DNA of 64,000 bases from Flavobacterium gelidicaeli. Its GTDB lineage: Bacteria; Bacteroidota; Bacteroidia; Flavobacteriales; Flavobacteriaceae. The notes beneath the pieces are model-generated. The model made no database searches and was not told where the DNA came from. It saw only the letters and a list, made by a program, of their open reading frames with translations. Every line of letters starts with the position of its first letter. The stretch's first letter is position 1. The stretch is from positions 248,001 to 312,000 of the forward strand of contig NZ_JABSNK010000003.1 of assembly GCF_013294005.1 (NCBI RefSeq), written 5' to 3'. This document shows, one piece after another, positions 26,368 through 34,941 of the stretch. The position numbers and the translations under genes were made by a program.

Positions 26368-26964
26368 ATGCTAGACTGGCTTAAAAATATTAATAAAGAG
26401 TATCCTGAATTTTACAAGAATTACTTGGCTAAATTTGGTAAAAAGTCCAATAGGTATGTAATCCTTTCTATAGAAACTTCTGGATTGAATCCAAAAGAAG
26501 ATGTTATTCTTACAATTTCTGCTTTTGCTGTGGTAGATGATAGTATACTGATTGGCGATAGTTTTGAAAACATATTGTTGCAGTATAAATATTTTCATGA
26601 TAATAAACTTTCAAATGAATTTATTATTGAAAGTAAAATGGAAAAATTAAGCGAACCAGTAGCTATTCAAAATTTGATTGAATACTTAGGAAACGCTGTA
26701 ATCGTAGGGCATCATGTTGATTTTGATGTTGAAATGATTAATGCTGCGTTAGAAAAATTAGAATGTGGAAGATTAAAAAATGAAGCTCTTGACATTGATA
26801 TTATGTATCGCAAACTTCAGGATATAACTGACAAAGAGTTTTCATTGGATGAATTATCAGAAGCATTCAAAATGCCTATTAGAGATCGTAATTCCTCTGC
26901 TGAAGATGCCTACCGAATTTCATTATTGTTTTTAAAGCTAAAATCTAGATTGGGATTAAAATAG
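26368..26964 (+). CDS. DnaQ-like exonuclease fold, degenerate active site
   Basis: 198 residues with the DEDDh exonuclease architecture, but two catalytic positions differ. Motif I reads ILSIETSGL where the family has a D-x-E pair (Asp replaced by Ser). Motif II GHHVDFDVEMIN is intact. Motif III reads DRNSSAEDA, with Asn where the catalytic His is expected, while the Asp remains. The protein may therefore be inactive and act as a nucleotide- or DNA-binding partner. It starts 2 nt after the CBS/DUF294 gene and ends directly against the convergent phosphopantetheinyl transferase gene, with no spacer. Confidence 0.82.
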   Translation: MLDWLKNINKEYPEFYKNYLAKFGKKSNRYVILSIETSGLNPKEDVILTISAFAVVDDSILIGDSFENILLQYKYFHDNKLSNEFIIESKMEKLSEPVAIQNLIEYLGNAVIVGHHVDFDVEMINAALEKLECGRLKNEALDIDIMYRKLQDITDKEFSLDELSEAFKMPIRDRNSSAEDAYRISLLFLKLKSRLGLK

Positions 26965-27456
26965 TCATAATGCTAATGAAATAATCGCTTTAAATCTGCC
27001 ATGATGACTTATTGAAACAAGATTTTTTTCTTTAGTTATTGGGTTTATTAAATAAGGTATTCCCTTATTTTTTAAAACTAAGTTTCTATTTGACAAATCA
27101 ATTATTTGATTAAAATATTCCTTATTTGTTACAGCAATTGTATGAATTTTATCATTTTTAATTGTCGTTTTTGTCCAATAAACAGTACCATTACAGTGAA
27201 CTTCTCCACTTTTTATATCTTGATAATTACAAATCAATTGTAACGGAATATAAGCTCGTATTCCAGTTTCTCGATTATATATTTTATAAGCTGCTTCCTT
27301 CCTACTCCAAAGATTCCAAACCATAATCTCTGGATTTTCAGATTTTAAAATTAAAGACTGTTCATAATCTGTGAATATTTTTTGTAAAAATCGAGGACGA
27401 TTCCAATTACTTTCTTTTTTGGCCAAAGCCAAATCTATAATATCATTTCCTATCAT
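26965..27456 (-). CDS. 4'-phosphopantetheinyl transferase
   Basis: 163 residues of the Sfp/AcpS superfamily: MIGNDIIDLA at the start with the metal-binding Asp, and WSRKEAAYK, the W-x-x-KEA-x-x-K signature. It would add the phosphopantetheine arm to a carrier protein, most likely the ACP encoded 65 nt upstream in the same operon. It is the last gene of the type III polyketide operon. The short length is of the compact AcpS-like type. Confidence 0.85.
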   Translation of the reverse strand: MIGNDIIDLALAKKESNWNRPRFLQKIFTDYEQSLILKSENPEIMVWNLWSRKEAAYKIYNRETGIRAYIPLQLICNYQDIKSGEVHCNGTVYWTKTTIKNDKIHTIAVTNKEYFNQIIDLSNRNLVLKNKGIPYLINPITKEKNLVSISHHGRFKAIISLAL

Positions 27457-27521
27457 AAATAATTATTAAAAATCAATATAATAATAACTTAACATACTTT
27501 ACTTCAATAATTAGTTAATCT

Positions 27522-27776
27522 TTATTTAGTCGCTAATTTTTCTTCAATAATCGATAATGTTGCTTTAACATCGATCATTTTCTCCATTGATTCATTATCA
27601 ATTGTAATATTATAAAGATCTTCTATATCTAAAATAACATCAACAAGATTAGCCGAATTGATACTTAAATCATTGATAAAATCTGTACCTTCATTCATTG
27701 TGTCAAACGCTTCCATATTATTTACATACGGTTTGACAATGTCTTTCAACTCTTCGATTATAATAGCTCTATTCAT
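27522..27776 (-). CDS. Acyl carrier protein
   Basis: 84 residues, an acidic four-helix carrier. The phosphopantetheine serine is probably Ser41 in LSINSANLVDVILDIED; the usual Asp before it is Asn, a variation seen in carrier proteins of specialised pathways. It lies between the ketosynthase and transferase genes, so it likely carries the growing acyl chain of this operon rather than serving primary fatty-acid synthesis. Confidence 0.87.
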   Translation of the reverse strand: MNRAIIIEELKDIVKPYVNNMEAFDTMNEGTDFINDLSINSANLVDVILDIEDLYNITIDNESMEKMIDVKATLSIIEEKLATK

Positions 27777-27786
27777 GTTTAATAAT

Positions 27787-29061
27787 TTAAGTTGTATATT
27801 TTTTAAAAATCACGCAGCCATTAACATCTCCAAAACCAAAACTAGCTTTAGCAATAATCGTCAAGGGTGTTTCAATCATTTGTTGCGGAATTCGGCTTTT
27901 GTCTATCATAGCATTAATTTCAGGATGTAAATCAGCACAATTTATATTTGGAAAAATAAACCCCTCATGTAATTGCAAAACTGTAGCTACACTTTCTATA
28001 CTTCCTGCACCTGATAAACAATGTCCAACCAATGATTTCAAGGAGTTAATATAGGGGAAATCATTTCCTTTTCGATTTAATGCTTCGGTCCAATTCTTAA
28101 TTTCTAAACTGTCTTTTGATGTAGCTGTCAAATGTCCGTTTATAGCATCAATTTCATTCGCTTTAATACCAGCATTGTGCATTGCATCTACAATACATTT
28201 TTTTACAGCAATAGGATTTGGCGCAGTCATAGAACCTAAACCACGCTGCCCTCCTGAATTAATATTTCCTCCTAGAACTTCTGCATAAATCCTTGCTCCT
28301 CTTGCAATTGCAACTTCTAGATCCTCTAAAACTAATGCGCCAGCACCACTGCCAGGCACAAAACCAGATGCCGACTCACTCATGGGGCGAGAACCTTGTT
28401 CAGGACTATCGTTATGTTTAAATGTGCAGACGCGCATGGCATCAAATCCACCCCAAATATAAGGCCCTGAATCACTTGTGCTTCCGGCTAAAATTCGTTT
28501 TGCTTGCCCAGATTTTATTCGATCAAAAGCCATCATGATGCTTTCTGTTCCTGTGGTACACGCAGATGAATTTGTTGTGACTTGGTTTCCTAATCCTAAT
28601 TTTCCAGCAAGATAGGCACTAATACCACTATTCATTGTTTGTGCGACCGCAGTACTTCCCAAGCGTCTTGTTTGAAAATCATCAATTTTATAAATGCTTT
28701 CGCGAAATTTATCAATTCCTGAAGTACCAGTGCCAAAAATAGTTCCGCTCTCCCAATCTGGATCTTCATTGTTTTCAATAGTGAGCCCAGCGTCTTTCCA
28801 AGCATCTATTCCTGCAATTACTCCGTATAAAATTCCCGTCGCATTAAAATTGCGCATTTCTAATTCAGTAAAATATTCAAGTGCTTTTTCATCAGAGACT
28901 TCAGGCTTTCCAGAAATCTGACAAGAAAACTGCAATCTTTTTAACTCAGCGTCCTTCTTAATTCCCGAAATACCATTCTTTATTGCATGAGTAAAATTTT
29001 TCAATCCTACACCATTAGGAGCAACAACTCCAAGTCCTGTTATAACTACTCTTCTATTCAT
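27787..29061 (-). CDS. Beta-ketoacyl-ACP synthase (FabF-like)
   Basis: 424 residues. The start MNRRVVITGLGVVAPNG is typical for KAS II; I use ATG 29061, and it overlaps the dehydratase stop by 8 nt. The active triad is present: Cys168 in NSSACTTG, His310 in INGHLTATSKD and His347 in SLVGHCLSG. It condenses malonyl-ACP with an acyl group. With ACP and a dehydratase beside it, it probably builds an acyl chain for the type III synthase. No ketoreductase is in the operon, so that step must be borrowed or absent. Confidence 0.9.
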   Translation of the reverse strand: MNRRVVITGLGVVAPNGVGLKNFTHAIKNGISGIKKDAELKRLQFSCQISGKPEVSDEKALEYFTELEMRNFNATGILYGVIAGIDAWKDAGLTIENNEDPDWESGTIFGTGTSGIDKFRESIYKIDDFQTRRLGSTAVAQTMNSGISAYLAGKLGLGNQVTTNSSACTTGTESIMMAFDRIKSGQAKRILAGSTSDSGPYIWGGFDAMRVCTFKHNDSPEQGSRPMSESASGFVPGSGAGALVLEDLEVAIARGARIYAEVLGGNINSGGQRGLGSMTAPNPIAVKKCIVDAMHNAGIKANEIDAINGHLTATSKDSLEIKNWTEALNRKGNDFPYINSLKSLVGHCLSGAGSIESVATVLQLHEGFIFPNINCADLHPEINAMIDKSRIPQQMIETPLTIIAKASFGFGDVNGCVIFKKYTT

Positions 29062-29509
29062 TTTTTTTAGAATTTTGAATGAGCATCCCCGCAATTTCTC
29101 CAGTACAAACTGCAACTCCTTCTTGATTTACCATACTAACTTTACATTTTAGTTTACCAAATCTAAAGTAGATTTTCTCAGAAGTTACGATCACTTTTTC
29201 ATTAGGATAAACTGCTTTTAAAAACTCAATATTTGTTGATGTTAATGCAATTGAACTAGATGAATTAAAACCATCATTTAATAGATAAATCCCCAAACAT
29301 ACTAACCCTATTTGTGCCATAACTTCCGTAAGAATAACTCCTGGCGTTACAGGATGGTCTTTAAAATGTCCTTTATAAAAAAAGGAATCTTCATGCAGTG
29401 TATATGAACCAATCACTCCATTCTCATCTATTTTACTAATTTCATCAACAAATAAAAAAGGTTTTGAATAAGGTAATTTATTTAATATTTCTTGTGAATT
29501 CATCTTCAA
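29054..29509 (-). CDS. 3-hydroxyacyl-ACP dehydratase (FabZ-like hotdog)
   Basis: 151 residues, one hotdog domain. LPYSKPFLFVDEI matches the FabZ start and GHFKDHPVTPGVILTEVMAQ is the active-site helix, with His48 and Glu62 as the catalytic pair. It would dehydrate 3-hydroxyacyl-ACP during chain building. It starts 6 nt after the type III synthase stop and overlaps the ketosynthase start, consistent with translational coupling in the polyketide operon. Confidence 0.88.
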   Translation of the reverse strand: MKMNSQEILNKLPYSKPFLFVDEISKIDENGVIGSYTLHEDSFFYKGHFKDHPVTPGVILTEVMAQIGLVCLGIYLLNDGFNSSSSIALTSTNIEFLKAVYPNEKVIVTSEKIYFRFGKLKCKVSMVNQEGVAVCTGEIAGMLIQNSKKNE

Positions 29510-29515
29510 TAACTT

Positions 29516-30568
29516 TTAAAATTGCAATAAAACACGCTGCGCCGAAAATCCTGGACCAAAACTTAACATAAGCCCTATATCTCCTTTATTGGGTTGGTTA
29601 TCCATAATTCTTTCTAAAACATATAAAATAGTAGCGCTAGACATGTTGCCATACAAACGCAAAACTTCTTTAGTATCATCAATATTCTTACCTAAATCAG
29701 AAAATAGTGCTTCTACAGTTTGTACAATTTTTTTGCCGCCAGGGTGGAAAATTAAATGATCTATATCCTCAATTATTTTATTGTTTTTAGCGAGAAAAGG
29801 ATGCACTATCGCTGGAAAATGCGATGCAATAGTATCAGGAACTTCAATATCTAAAACCATTTGTAATCCTGAATTAGTGAGTTTAAAACCCATCATGTGT
29901 TCGTTGTTATAAAAATGATACATGGCTTCATCTAAAATTTCTGGTCCCTCATCATTTTGGTGAGAAGACAATAAAACACACGCAGCACCATCGCCAAAAA
30001 TGGCTGCACTTACAATATTTGCCATAGAAAAATCATCAAGCTGAAACGTTGCAGTGGGACTTTCTACAGCAATCACTGCGGCGCGTTTATTTGGATTTGC
30101 TTTCAAAAAATTCTTGGCATATATAATTCCTGAAACTCCGGCAGCACATCCCATTTCAGTAACGGGAAGTCGGATGATATCTTGTCTTAATTTTAATTTA
30201 TTTATTAAATAGGCATCAAGTGACGGAATCATGATTCCAGTACAACTTACTGTAATAATATAATCTAAGTCCTCAGGTTTCCAGTTTGATTTTTTTAACG
30301 CTTTAGTAAGTACTTTTTCGCCTAGATCGATAACTTCACGAGTATAAATATCGTTGCGCTCTTCAAAAGAGGTTTTTGTAAAAACTTCAATAGGATCCAT
30401 AATGGAATATCTTTTATCAACAGCGGCTCCTTCAAATATTTTTTTTACTTTCCGTATGAAACGCTCTTCCTGACCCATTAACCAATTGTCCAGAAATGGC
30501 ATTATTTCATCGGTGGTCCTTGAATATTTAGGCAATTGTTTGCAAACGGAATTTATTTTTACACTCAT
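29516..30568 (-). CDS. Type III polyketide synthase
   Basis: 350 residues of the chalcone/stilbene synthase family with the Cys141 (EMGCAAGVSG), His275 (IFHPGGK) and Asn308 (YGNMSSA) triad and the late GFGPGFSAQ-like segment (FGPGFSAQR). These homodimeric enzymes extend an acyl starter with malonyl units and cyclise it to resorcinols, resorcylic acids or pyrones. I start it at ATG 30568, which forms an ATGA overlap with the methyltransferase stop; an ATG six codons upstream is possible. Surrounding ACP, ketosynthase and dehydratase genes suggest the starter is made in the same operon. Confidence 0.92.
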   Translation of the reverse strand: MSVKINSVCKQLPKYSRTTDEIMPFLDNWLMGQEERFIRKVKKIFEGAAVDKRYSIMDPIEVFTKTSFEERNDIYTREVIDLGEKVLTKALKKSNWKPEDLDYIITVSCTGIMIPSLDAYLINKLKLRQDIIRLPVTEMGCAAGVSGIIYAKNFLKANPNKRAAVIAVESPTATFQLDDFSMANIVSAAIFGDGAACVLLSSHQNDEGPEILDEAMYHFYNNEHMMGFKLTNSGLQMVLDIEVPDTIASHFPAIVHPFLAKNNKIIEDIDHLIFHPGGKKIVQTVEALFSDLGKNIDDTKEVLRLYGNMSSATILYVLERIMDNQPNKGDIGLMLSFGPGFSAQRVLLQF

Positions 30569-31278
30569 ATTTTTGATATTATCCATTGGTATCTAAAAGC
30601 CCATTTCCAGCTAATTTGATACTTTTTAAATTTTAATTTTCTTGAAAAAGCTACTAATTCAACTTTCTTAAACCCTCTCAAAATAGATACTAAACCATCT
30701 TCTCTTGACATGTCATTCAACCGAAAAACATAACATACAGCTTGAAATAAGCGGTATGCAACAAGGCTACGTTGCAAATCATTAATAACAATTCCAACCG
30801 TTGCATTTTGATTAAATATACTCATTAATTCTATAATTGCCTCCTCTTTAAAATGATGTAAAGTTAAAGTACATAAAACAATATCATATTTTAAATTCTT
30901 AAAATCAGTTTCAAAAACATCTTCACATCGATAGGAAATATTGGAGTAACTTTCTGAAAGTTGTTTTGCGTGATTAGCAGTGAAATTATTCGCATCAATA
31001 CCTATTAAATTAAAGTTTAAGCTGTTTTTCTTACCATAGTCGGCCAATAAGCGCAACATATCTCCATTACCGCAACCTACATCAACAATTGTGATTATAT
31101 TATTTTCAGCTATTTTTTTTAATAATTTTTTCACTCCTGAAAGCGTTAATTTATTACCGCCTAAAAATTGATTTATTTGGGCGATTTTATCCAAAGTAGC
31201 TCTTAAAACTTCACCCTCTAAAGCAAAGTCATCCATAATCTCTTCTTGATCAGTTCTAAATTTTGTATTTATGCCCAT
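30565..31278 (-). CDS. SAM-dependent methyltransferase (class I)
   Basis: 237 residues with a Rossmann-type SAM site: IVDVGCGNGDMLRLL (motif I), IGIDANNF (motif II) and DIVLCTLTLHHF (motif IV). It starts immediately at the stop of the FAD enzyme gene (TAAATG) and overlaps the type III synthase start by 4 nt. In this setting it probably methylates the polyketide ring or a hydroxyl on it, which is inference from context. Confidence 0.88.
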   Translation of the reverse strand: MGINTKFRTDQEEIMDDFALEGEVLRATLDKIAQINQFLGGNKLTLSGVKKLLKKIAENNIITIVDVGCGNGDMLRLLADYGKKNSLNFNLIGIDANNFTANHAKQLSESYSNISYRCEDVFETDFKNLKYDIVLCTLTLHHFKEEAIIELMSIFNQNATVGIVINDLQRSLVAYRLFQAVCYVFRLNDMSREDGLVSILRGFKKVELVAFSRKLKFKKYQISWKWAFRYQWIISKI

Positions 31279-32412
31279 TTATTTTTGAATAAGAATAGGT
31301 TTTCCATGTGTACTTTTTATAATTTTAGGTAATAAAAAAGGAAAAACAATTAGTATGCGTAATAACACATTAGCTAGTTTTTGCTTTTGCAAAATAGTTG
31401 CTAGAAACCGACCCATTTTTAATCTCTTTTTGAAATTTGTATTCCAACTTTTTTCATATTCTTTTTCTAAAATAGACCTACTAGTTGTATTACTCTTATA
31501 AAAATAAATAATAAGTTCTGATGCTATTTTAGCACTATGTATGGCCATTGCCATTCCGTTTCCACACAAAGGGTGAATTAAACCTGCTGTATCTCCGATC
31601 ATTAAAATATGATTATCAACTATTTTTTTTTTCTCAAATGATATTTGGCTAATTGTTAGAGGTTTTTCAAATAATAAGGTACTGTTTAAAAATATCTTTT
31701 TTAAGTGTGGATTCAACATGATGTTTTTATCTTGGTAATCCTGTATGTTCTTATATTTTTTGAATGTCTTATAATCTGCTAAATAGCAAATATTAATACT
31801 GTTATTTTCAACTTTAGAAACCCCACAGTAACCACCATTAAAATTATGCAAACCCACAAGATCATCATGGAAATCACCAGAATAGTGTGCCTTTACAGCT
31901 AGCCAATTCGATTTTTTTTGAATAAAATCCCGATTCAAATTAACATCAATATTAGCGCGTTTTCCAAAAGCTCCCAATACAATTTCGGACTTAAAAACAG
32001 TGTTTTTTGATGTTGTAATAGTAAACTCATTTTCTAAAAAAGTACAACTTTCGACAGTGTCTTGAATTATTTTACAACCATTTGCAATTGCTTTTTTATA
32101 TAAAATAGCATCCAATAAATACCTACTGATTCCGAAACCACCCAAAGGCAATTCACAGTTAATCAAACTTCCATTTGCTGTTGAAAATTGCAATTTATCA
32201 ATTATCGTTGGCTTGTATTTTAGAATATCAATACCCAACCAATTGAAATATGGTATCACTTCATTCGATATGTACTCGCCACAAACCTTATGCTTAGGAT
32301 ATTCGTTTTTTTCGATCAAAAGAACATCTAATCCAGCTTTAGTTAAATGAATGGCAGCAGTGAGACCTGCTAATCCACCACCTACAATTACGATAGCATT
32401 AGTTTGTTTCAT
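31279..32412 (-). CDS. FAD-dependent oxidoreductase (geranylgeranyl-reductase/hydroxylase-like)
   Basis: 377 residues. The N-terminal FAD-binding GGGLAGLTAAIHL (GxGxxG variant) and EKNEYPKHKVCGEYIS match the group of flavin enzymes that includes geranylgeranyl reductases and aromatic hydroxylases; HILMIGDTAGLIHPLCGNGMAM is the second FAD motif with GD and P. It is the first gene of the polyketide operon, so it may hydroxylate or reduce the product or its alkyl chain. The last 40 residues include a hydrophobic segment that could attach it to the membrane. Confidence 0.86.
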   Translation of the reverse strand: MKQTNAIVIVGGGLAGLTAAIHLTKAGLDVLLIEKNEYPKHKVCGEYISNEVIPYFNWLGIDILKYKPTIIDKLQFSTANGSLINCELPLGGFGISRYLLDAILYKKAIANGCKIIQDTVESCTFLENEFTITTSKNTVFKSEIVLGAFGKRANIDVNLNRDFIQKKSNWLAVKAHYSGDFHDDLVGLHNFNGGYCGVSKVENNSINICYLADYKTFKKYKNIQDYQDKNIMLNPHLKKIFLNSTLLFEKPLTISQISFEKKKIVDNHILMIGDTAGLIHPLCGNGMAMAIHSAKIASELIIYFYKSNTTSRSILEKEYEKSWNTNFKKRLKMGRFLATILQKQKLANVLLRILIVFPFLLPKIIKSTHGKPILIQK

Positions 32413-32456
32413 AAGGCCTAATTTAAGTTATTTCATTCATACTTATTGACGCAAAA

Positions 32457-32487
32457 CAAAAAAACTGCTTCGGTTAGGAAGCAGTTT
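32457..32487 (-). terminator. Terminator of acs
   Basis: A perfect 10-bp stem (32462-32471 with 32478-32487), 6-base loop; on the minus strand a T run follows. It separates acs from the polyketide operon. Confidence 0.85.
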
Positions 32488-32515
32488 AACATTTGGCAGA
32501 ATTAAAAGCCAAAAA

Positions 32516-34423
32516 TTATTTTCTTTCGTTCTTTATTTCCTCAATAATTTCAGGGTTTAATAAAGTAGATGTGTCTCCAAAATTAGAAAAATCTCCTTCG
32601 GCTATTTTACGAAGAATTCTACGCATAATTTTTCCCGAGCGCGTTTTAGGCAAACCTGAAACAAATTGAATTTTATCTAATTTAGCGATAGGTCCTACGT
32701 GGTCAGAAATATGCTGGTTAATCTCTTTAAAAAGATTTTCTTTATTTCTTATTTCTCCTGTTTCTTTCAATATTACGTAACCGTATAATGCTTTTCCTTT
32801 TACATCATGTGGGAAACCTACAATAGCACTCTCAGCAACTGCTGGGTGTTCATTAATAGCGTCTTCAATAGGAGCGGTTCCTAAATTATGTCCAGAAACT
32901 ATTACTACGTCATCTACACGACCAGTAATTCTATAATAGCCCACTTCATCGCGTAAAGCACCGTCACCAGTAAAAAATTTCCCAGGGAACTCTGTAAAAT
33001 AAGTGTCTTTATAGCGTTGATGGTCTCCCCAAATTGTTCTTGCAATTCCTGGCCAAGGAAACTTAATACACAAACTTCCTACTACTTGATTTCCTTCAAT
33101 TTCAATACGTCTGTCATCCATTAAAACAGGTTGGATCCCTGGTAAAGGTAGCGTTGCATACGTAGGCTTCGTAGGTGTAACAAAAGCAATTGGAGAAATC
33201 ATGATTCCGCCGGTTTCTGTTTGCCACCATGTATCAACTACAGGACATTTTTTGGCTCCCACATGATCGTTAAACCAGTGCCAAGCTTCTTCATTAATAG
33301 GCTCGCCTACTGACCCAATCACTTTTAATGATTTAAGAGCATACTTATTTACGTACTCTAAGTTTTCTTTGGCCAAAGCTCTAATAGCAGTAGGTGCCGT
33401 ATAAAATTGCGTTATTTTATGTTTTTCGATAATTTGCCAAAAACGACTAAAATCAGGATAAGATGGAACTCCTTCAAATAAAACGGTGGTAGCTCCATTC
33501 AATAATGGTCCGTATACAATGTAGGAGTGTCCCGTGATCCAACCAATATCAGCAGTACACCAGAAAATATCATTTTCTTCGTAATTAAATACGTTTTTAA
33601 AAGTATAAGCTGTTTGCACCATATAACCAGCCGTAGTGTGCACCATTCCTTTAGGTTTACCGGTAGAACCAGAAGTATAAAGTATAAATAATGGGTCTTC
33701 GGCGTCCATAATTTCAGCTACAGAGTTATCAGAAGCTTCCTCTAATAACGGTTGCAACCATTGGTCTCTACCATCAATCATTTTAATAGTAGTATTGGTT
33801 CTTTTAACTACCAAAACTTTTTCGACAGAAGGACATTTTTCTAATGCTTCGTCAATTATTTCTTTTAATTCGATTGTTTTATTTCCGCGGAAACCACCAT
33901 CTGCGGTGATTACCATTTTACATTCGCTATCTACTATTCTATTGGCTACAGCCGAAGCAGAAAAACCTGCAAAGACTACAGAATGTATTGCTCCAATTCT
34001 TGCACATGCTAAAATTGCAACGGCTAATTCAGGAATCATAGGCAAGTAAATACAAACTCTATCTCCTTTATTAATGCCTTGCTCACGCAACACATTAGCC
34101 ATTTTACAAACCCTTTGATGCAATTCATTGTATGTTATATGCAATGCCGCTTCCTCTGGATTATTTGGTTCAAAAATGATTGCCGTTTTTTCGCCTCTCT
34201 TATTTAGGTGGCGATCAATAGCATTTTTTGTAATATTCAATTTTGCTTCAGTAAACCATTTTATATCTGCTTCAGCCATATTAAAATCGACAACTTTATC
34301 CCACTGTTGGTACCAAGTAAAATTTTCTTCGGCGATCTTACCCCAAAATTTTCTAGGTTCTCTAACAGATTTGTTATAATGTTTGAAATATTGTTCTAAA
34401 TTATCGACTTTATAGTAACTCAT
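32516..34423 (-). CDS. acs: Acetate-CoA ligase
   Basis: 635 residues, full length for acetyl-CoA synthetase. It carries the ATP loop YTSGSTGKPKGMVH, the WWQTETGG core with the acetate-pocket Trp, a GDGALRDE adenylate motif, the hinge region ITGRVDDV and the C-terminal PKTRSGKIMRR with the acetylatable Lys. It activates acetate to acetyl-CoA in the cytoplasm. It is monocistronic with its own terminator. Its usual neighbours, CBS/DUF294 and DnaQ-like genes, sit beyond the polyketide operon. Confidence 0.97.
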   Translation of the reverse strand: MSYYKVDNLEQYFKHYNKSVREPRKFWGKIAEENFTWYQQWDKVVDFNMAEADIKWFTEAKLNITKNAIDRHLNKRGEKTAIIFEPNNPEEAALHITYNELHQRVCKMANVLREQGINKGDRVCIYLPMIPELAVAILACARIGAIHSVVFAGFSASAVANRIVDSECKMVITADGGFRGNKTIELKEIIDEALEKCPSVEKVLVVKRTNTTIKMIDGRDQWLQPLLEEASDNSVAEIMDAEDPLFILYTSGSTGKPKGMVHTTAGYMVQTAYTFKNVFNYEENDIFWCTADIGWITGHSYIVYGPLLNGATTVLFEGVPSYPDFSRFWQIIEKHKITQFYTAPTAIRALAKENLEYVNKYALKSLKVIGSVGEPINEEAWHWFNDHVGAKKCPVVDTWWQTETGGIMISPIAFVTPTKPTYATLPLPGIQPVLMDDRRIEIEGNQVVGSLCIKFPWPGIARTIWGDHQRYKDTYFTEFPGKFFTGDGALRDEVGYYRITGRVDDVVIVSGHNLGTAPIEDAINEHPAVAESAIVGFPHDVKGKALYGYVILKETGEIRNKENLFKEINQHISDHVGPIAKLDKIQFVSGLPKTRSGKIMRRILRKIAEGDFSNFGDTSTLLNPEIIEEIKNERK

Positions 34424-34941
34424 GCTTTTTAATTTTTTATAAATATATTAAAACTCTCCCGATTCTTAAAATTATTTAAATTATAAATTCCTATGAAAAA
34501 ATACATTTTTAATAGCGAAATCCACCTTAGAATGAAAAATTAATAAAATGAATTATTTTCTTAACGAATGCGTGTAAAAAAGGCGAAATAGAATATCTAT
34601 TTCGCCTTTTAAATTTAACAATTATTCTAACAATTAATTTAGCCTTTAAAGAAAAACACCCCTTTTATCCGCAATATTGGGGATTATCAATTTCCTTTAT
34701 AACTATTATTTTAACGACATAGGGAACTCTGCCTTTTTTATAATTTTTAACGGAAACAAATTATAGACAACCTTTAATAAAGGAATTACTTCACTTAGCT
34801 TACTAATAAACTAAGTGAATGTAATGAGCAACCCTATGCATTTTTTAAATTTATGTTGTTTTACTAATTCAAAATATTGAAATCAATGCATGGTGTCATT
34901 TCAACACACCTCATGTGTGGCAATTCCTATTTCTTCTTAAT
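34424..34941. other. Hairpin-rich region between ilvC and acs
   Basis: 518 bases without a convincing gene on either strand. It holds a terminator (34578-34610), a 14-bp hairpin with one bulge (34785-34798 with 34811-34825) and smaller palindromes such as CCTTTAATAAAGG (34771-34783). Together they look like a structured 3' untranslated region of the ilv operon mRNA followed by the acs upstream region. Confidence 0.55.
34578..34610 (-). terminator. Terminator downstream of ilvC
   Basis: A perfect 15-bp stem (34578-34592 with 34596-34610) with a 3-base loop, flanked by A and T runs. It lies about 330 bases beyond the ilvC stop and probably ends the leu-ilv operon. Confidence 0.8.
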
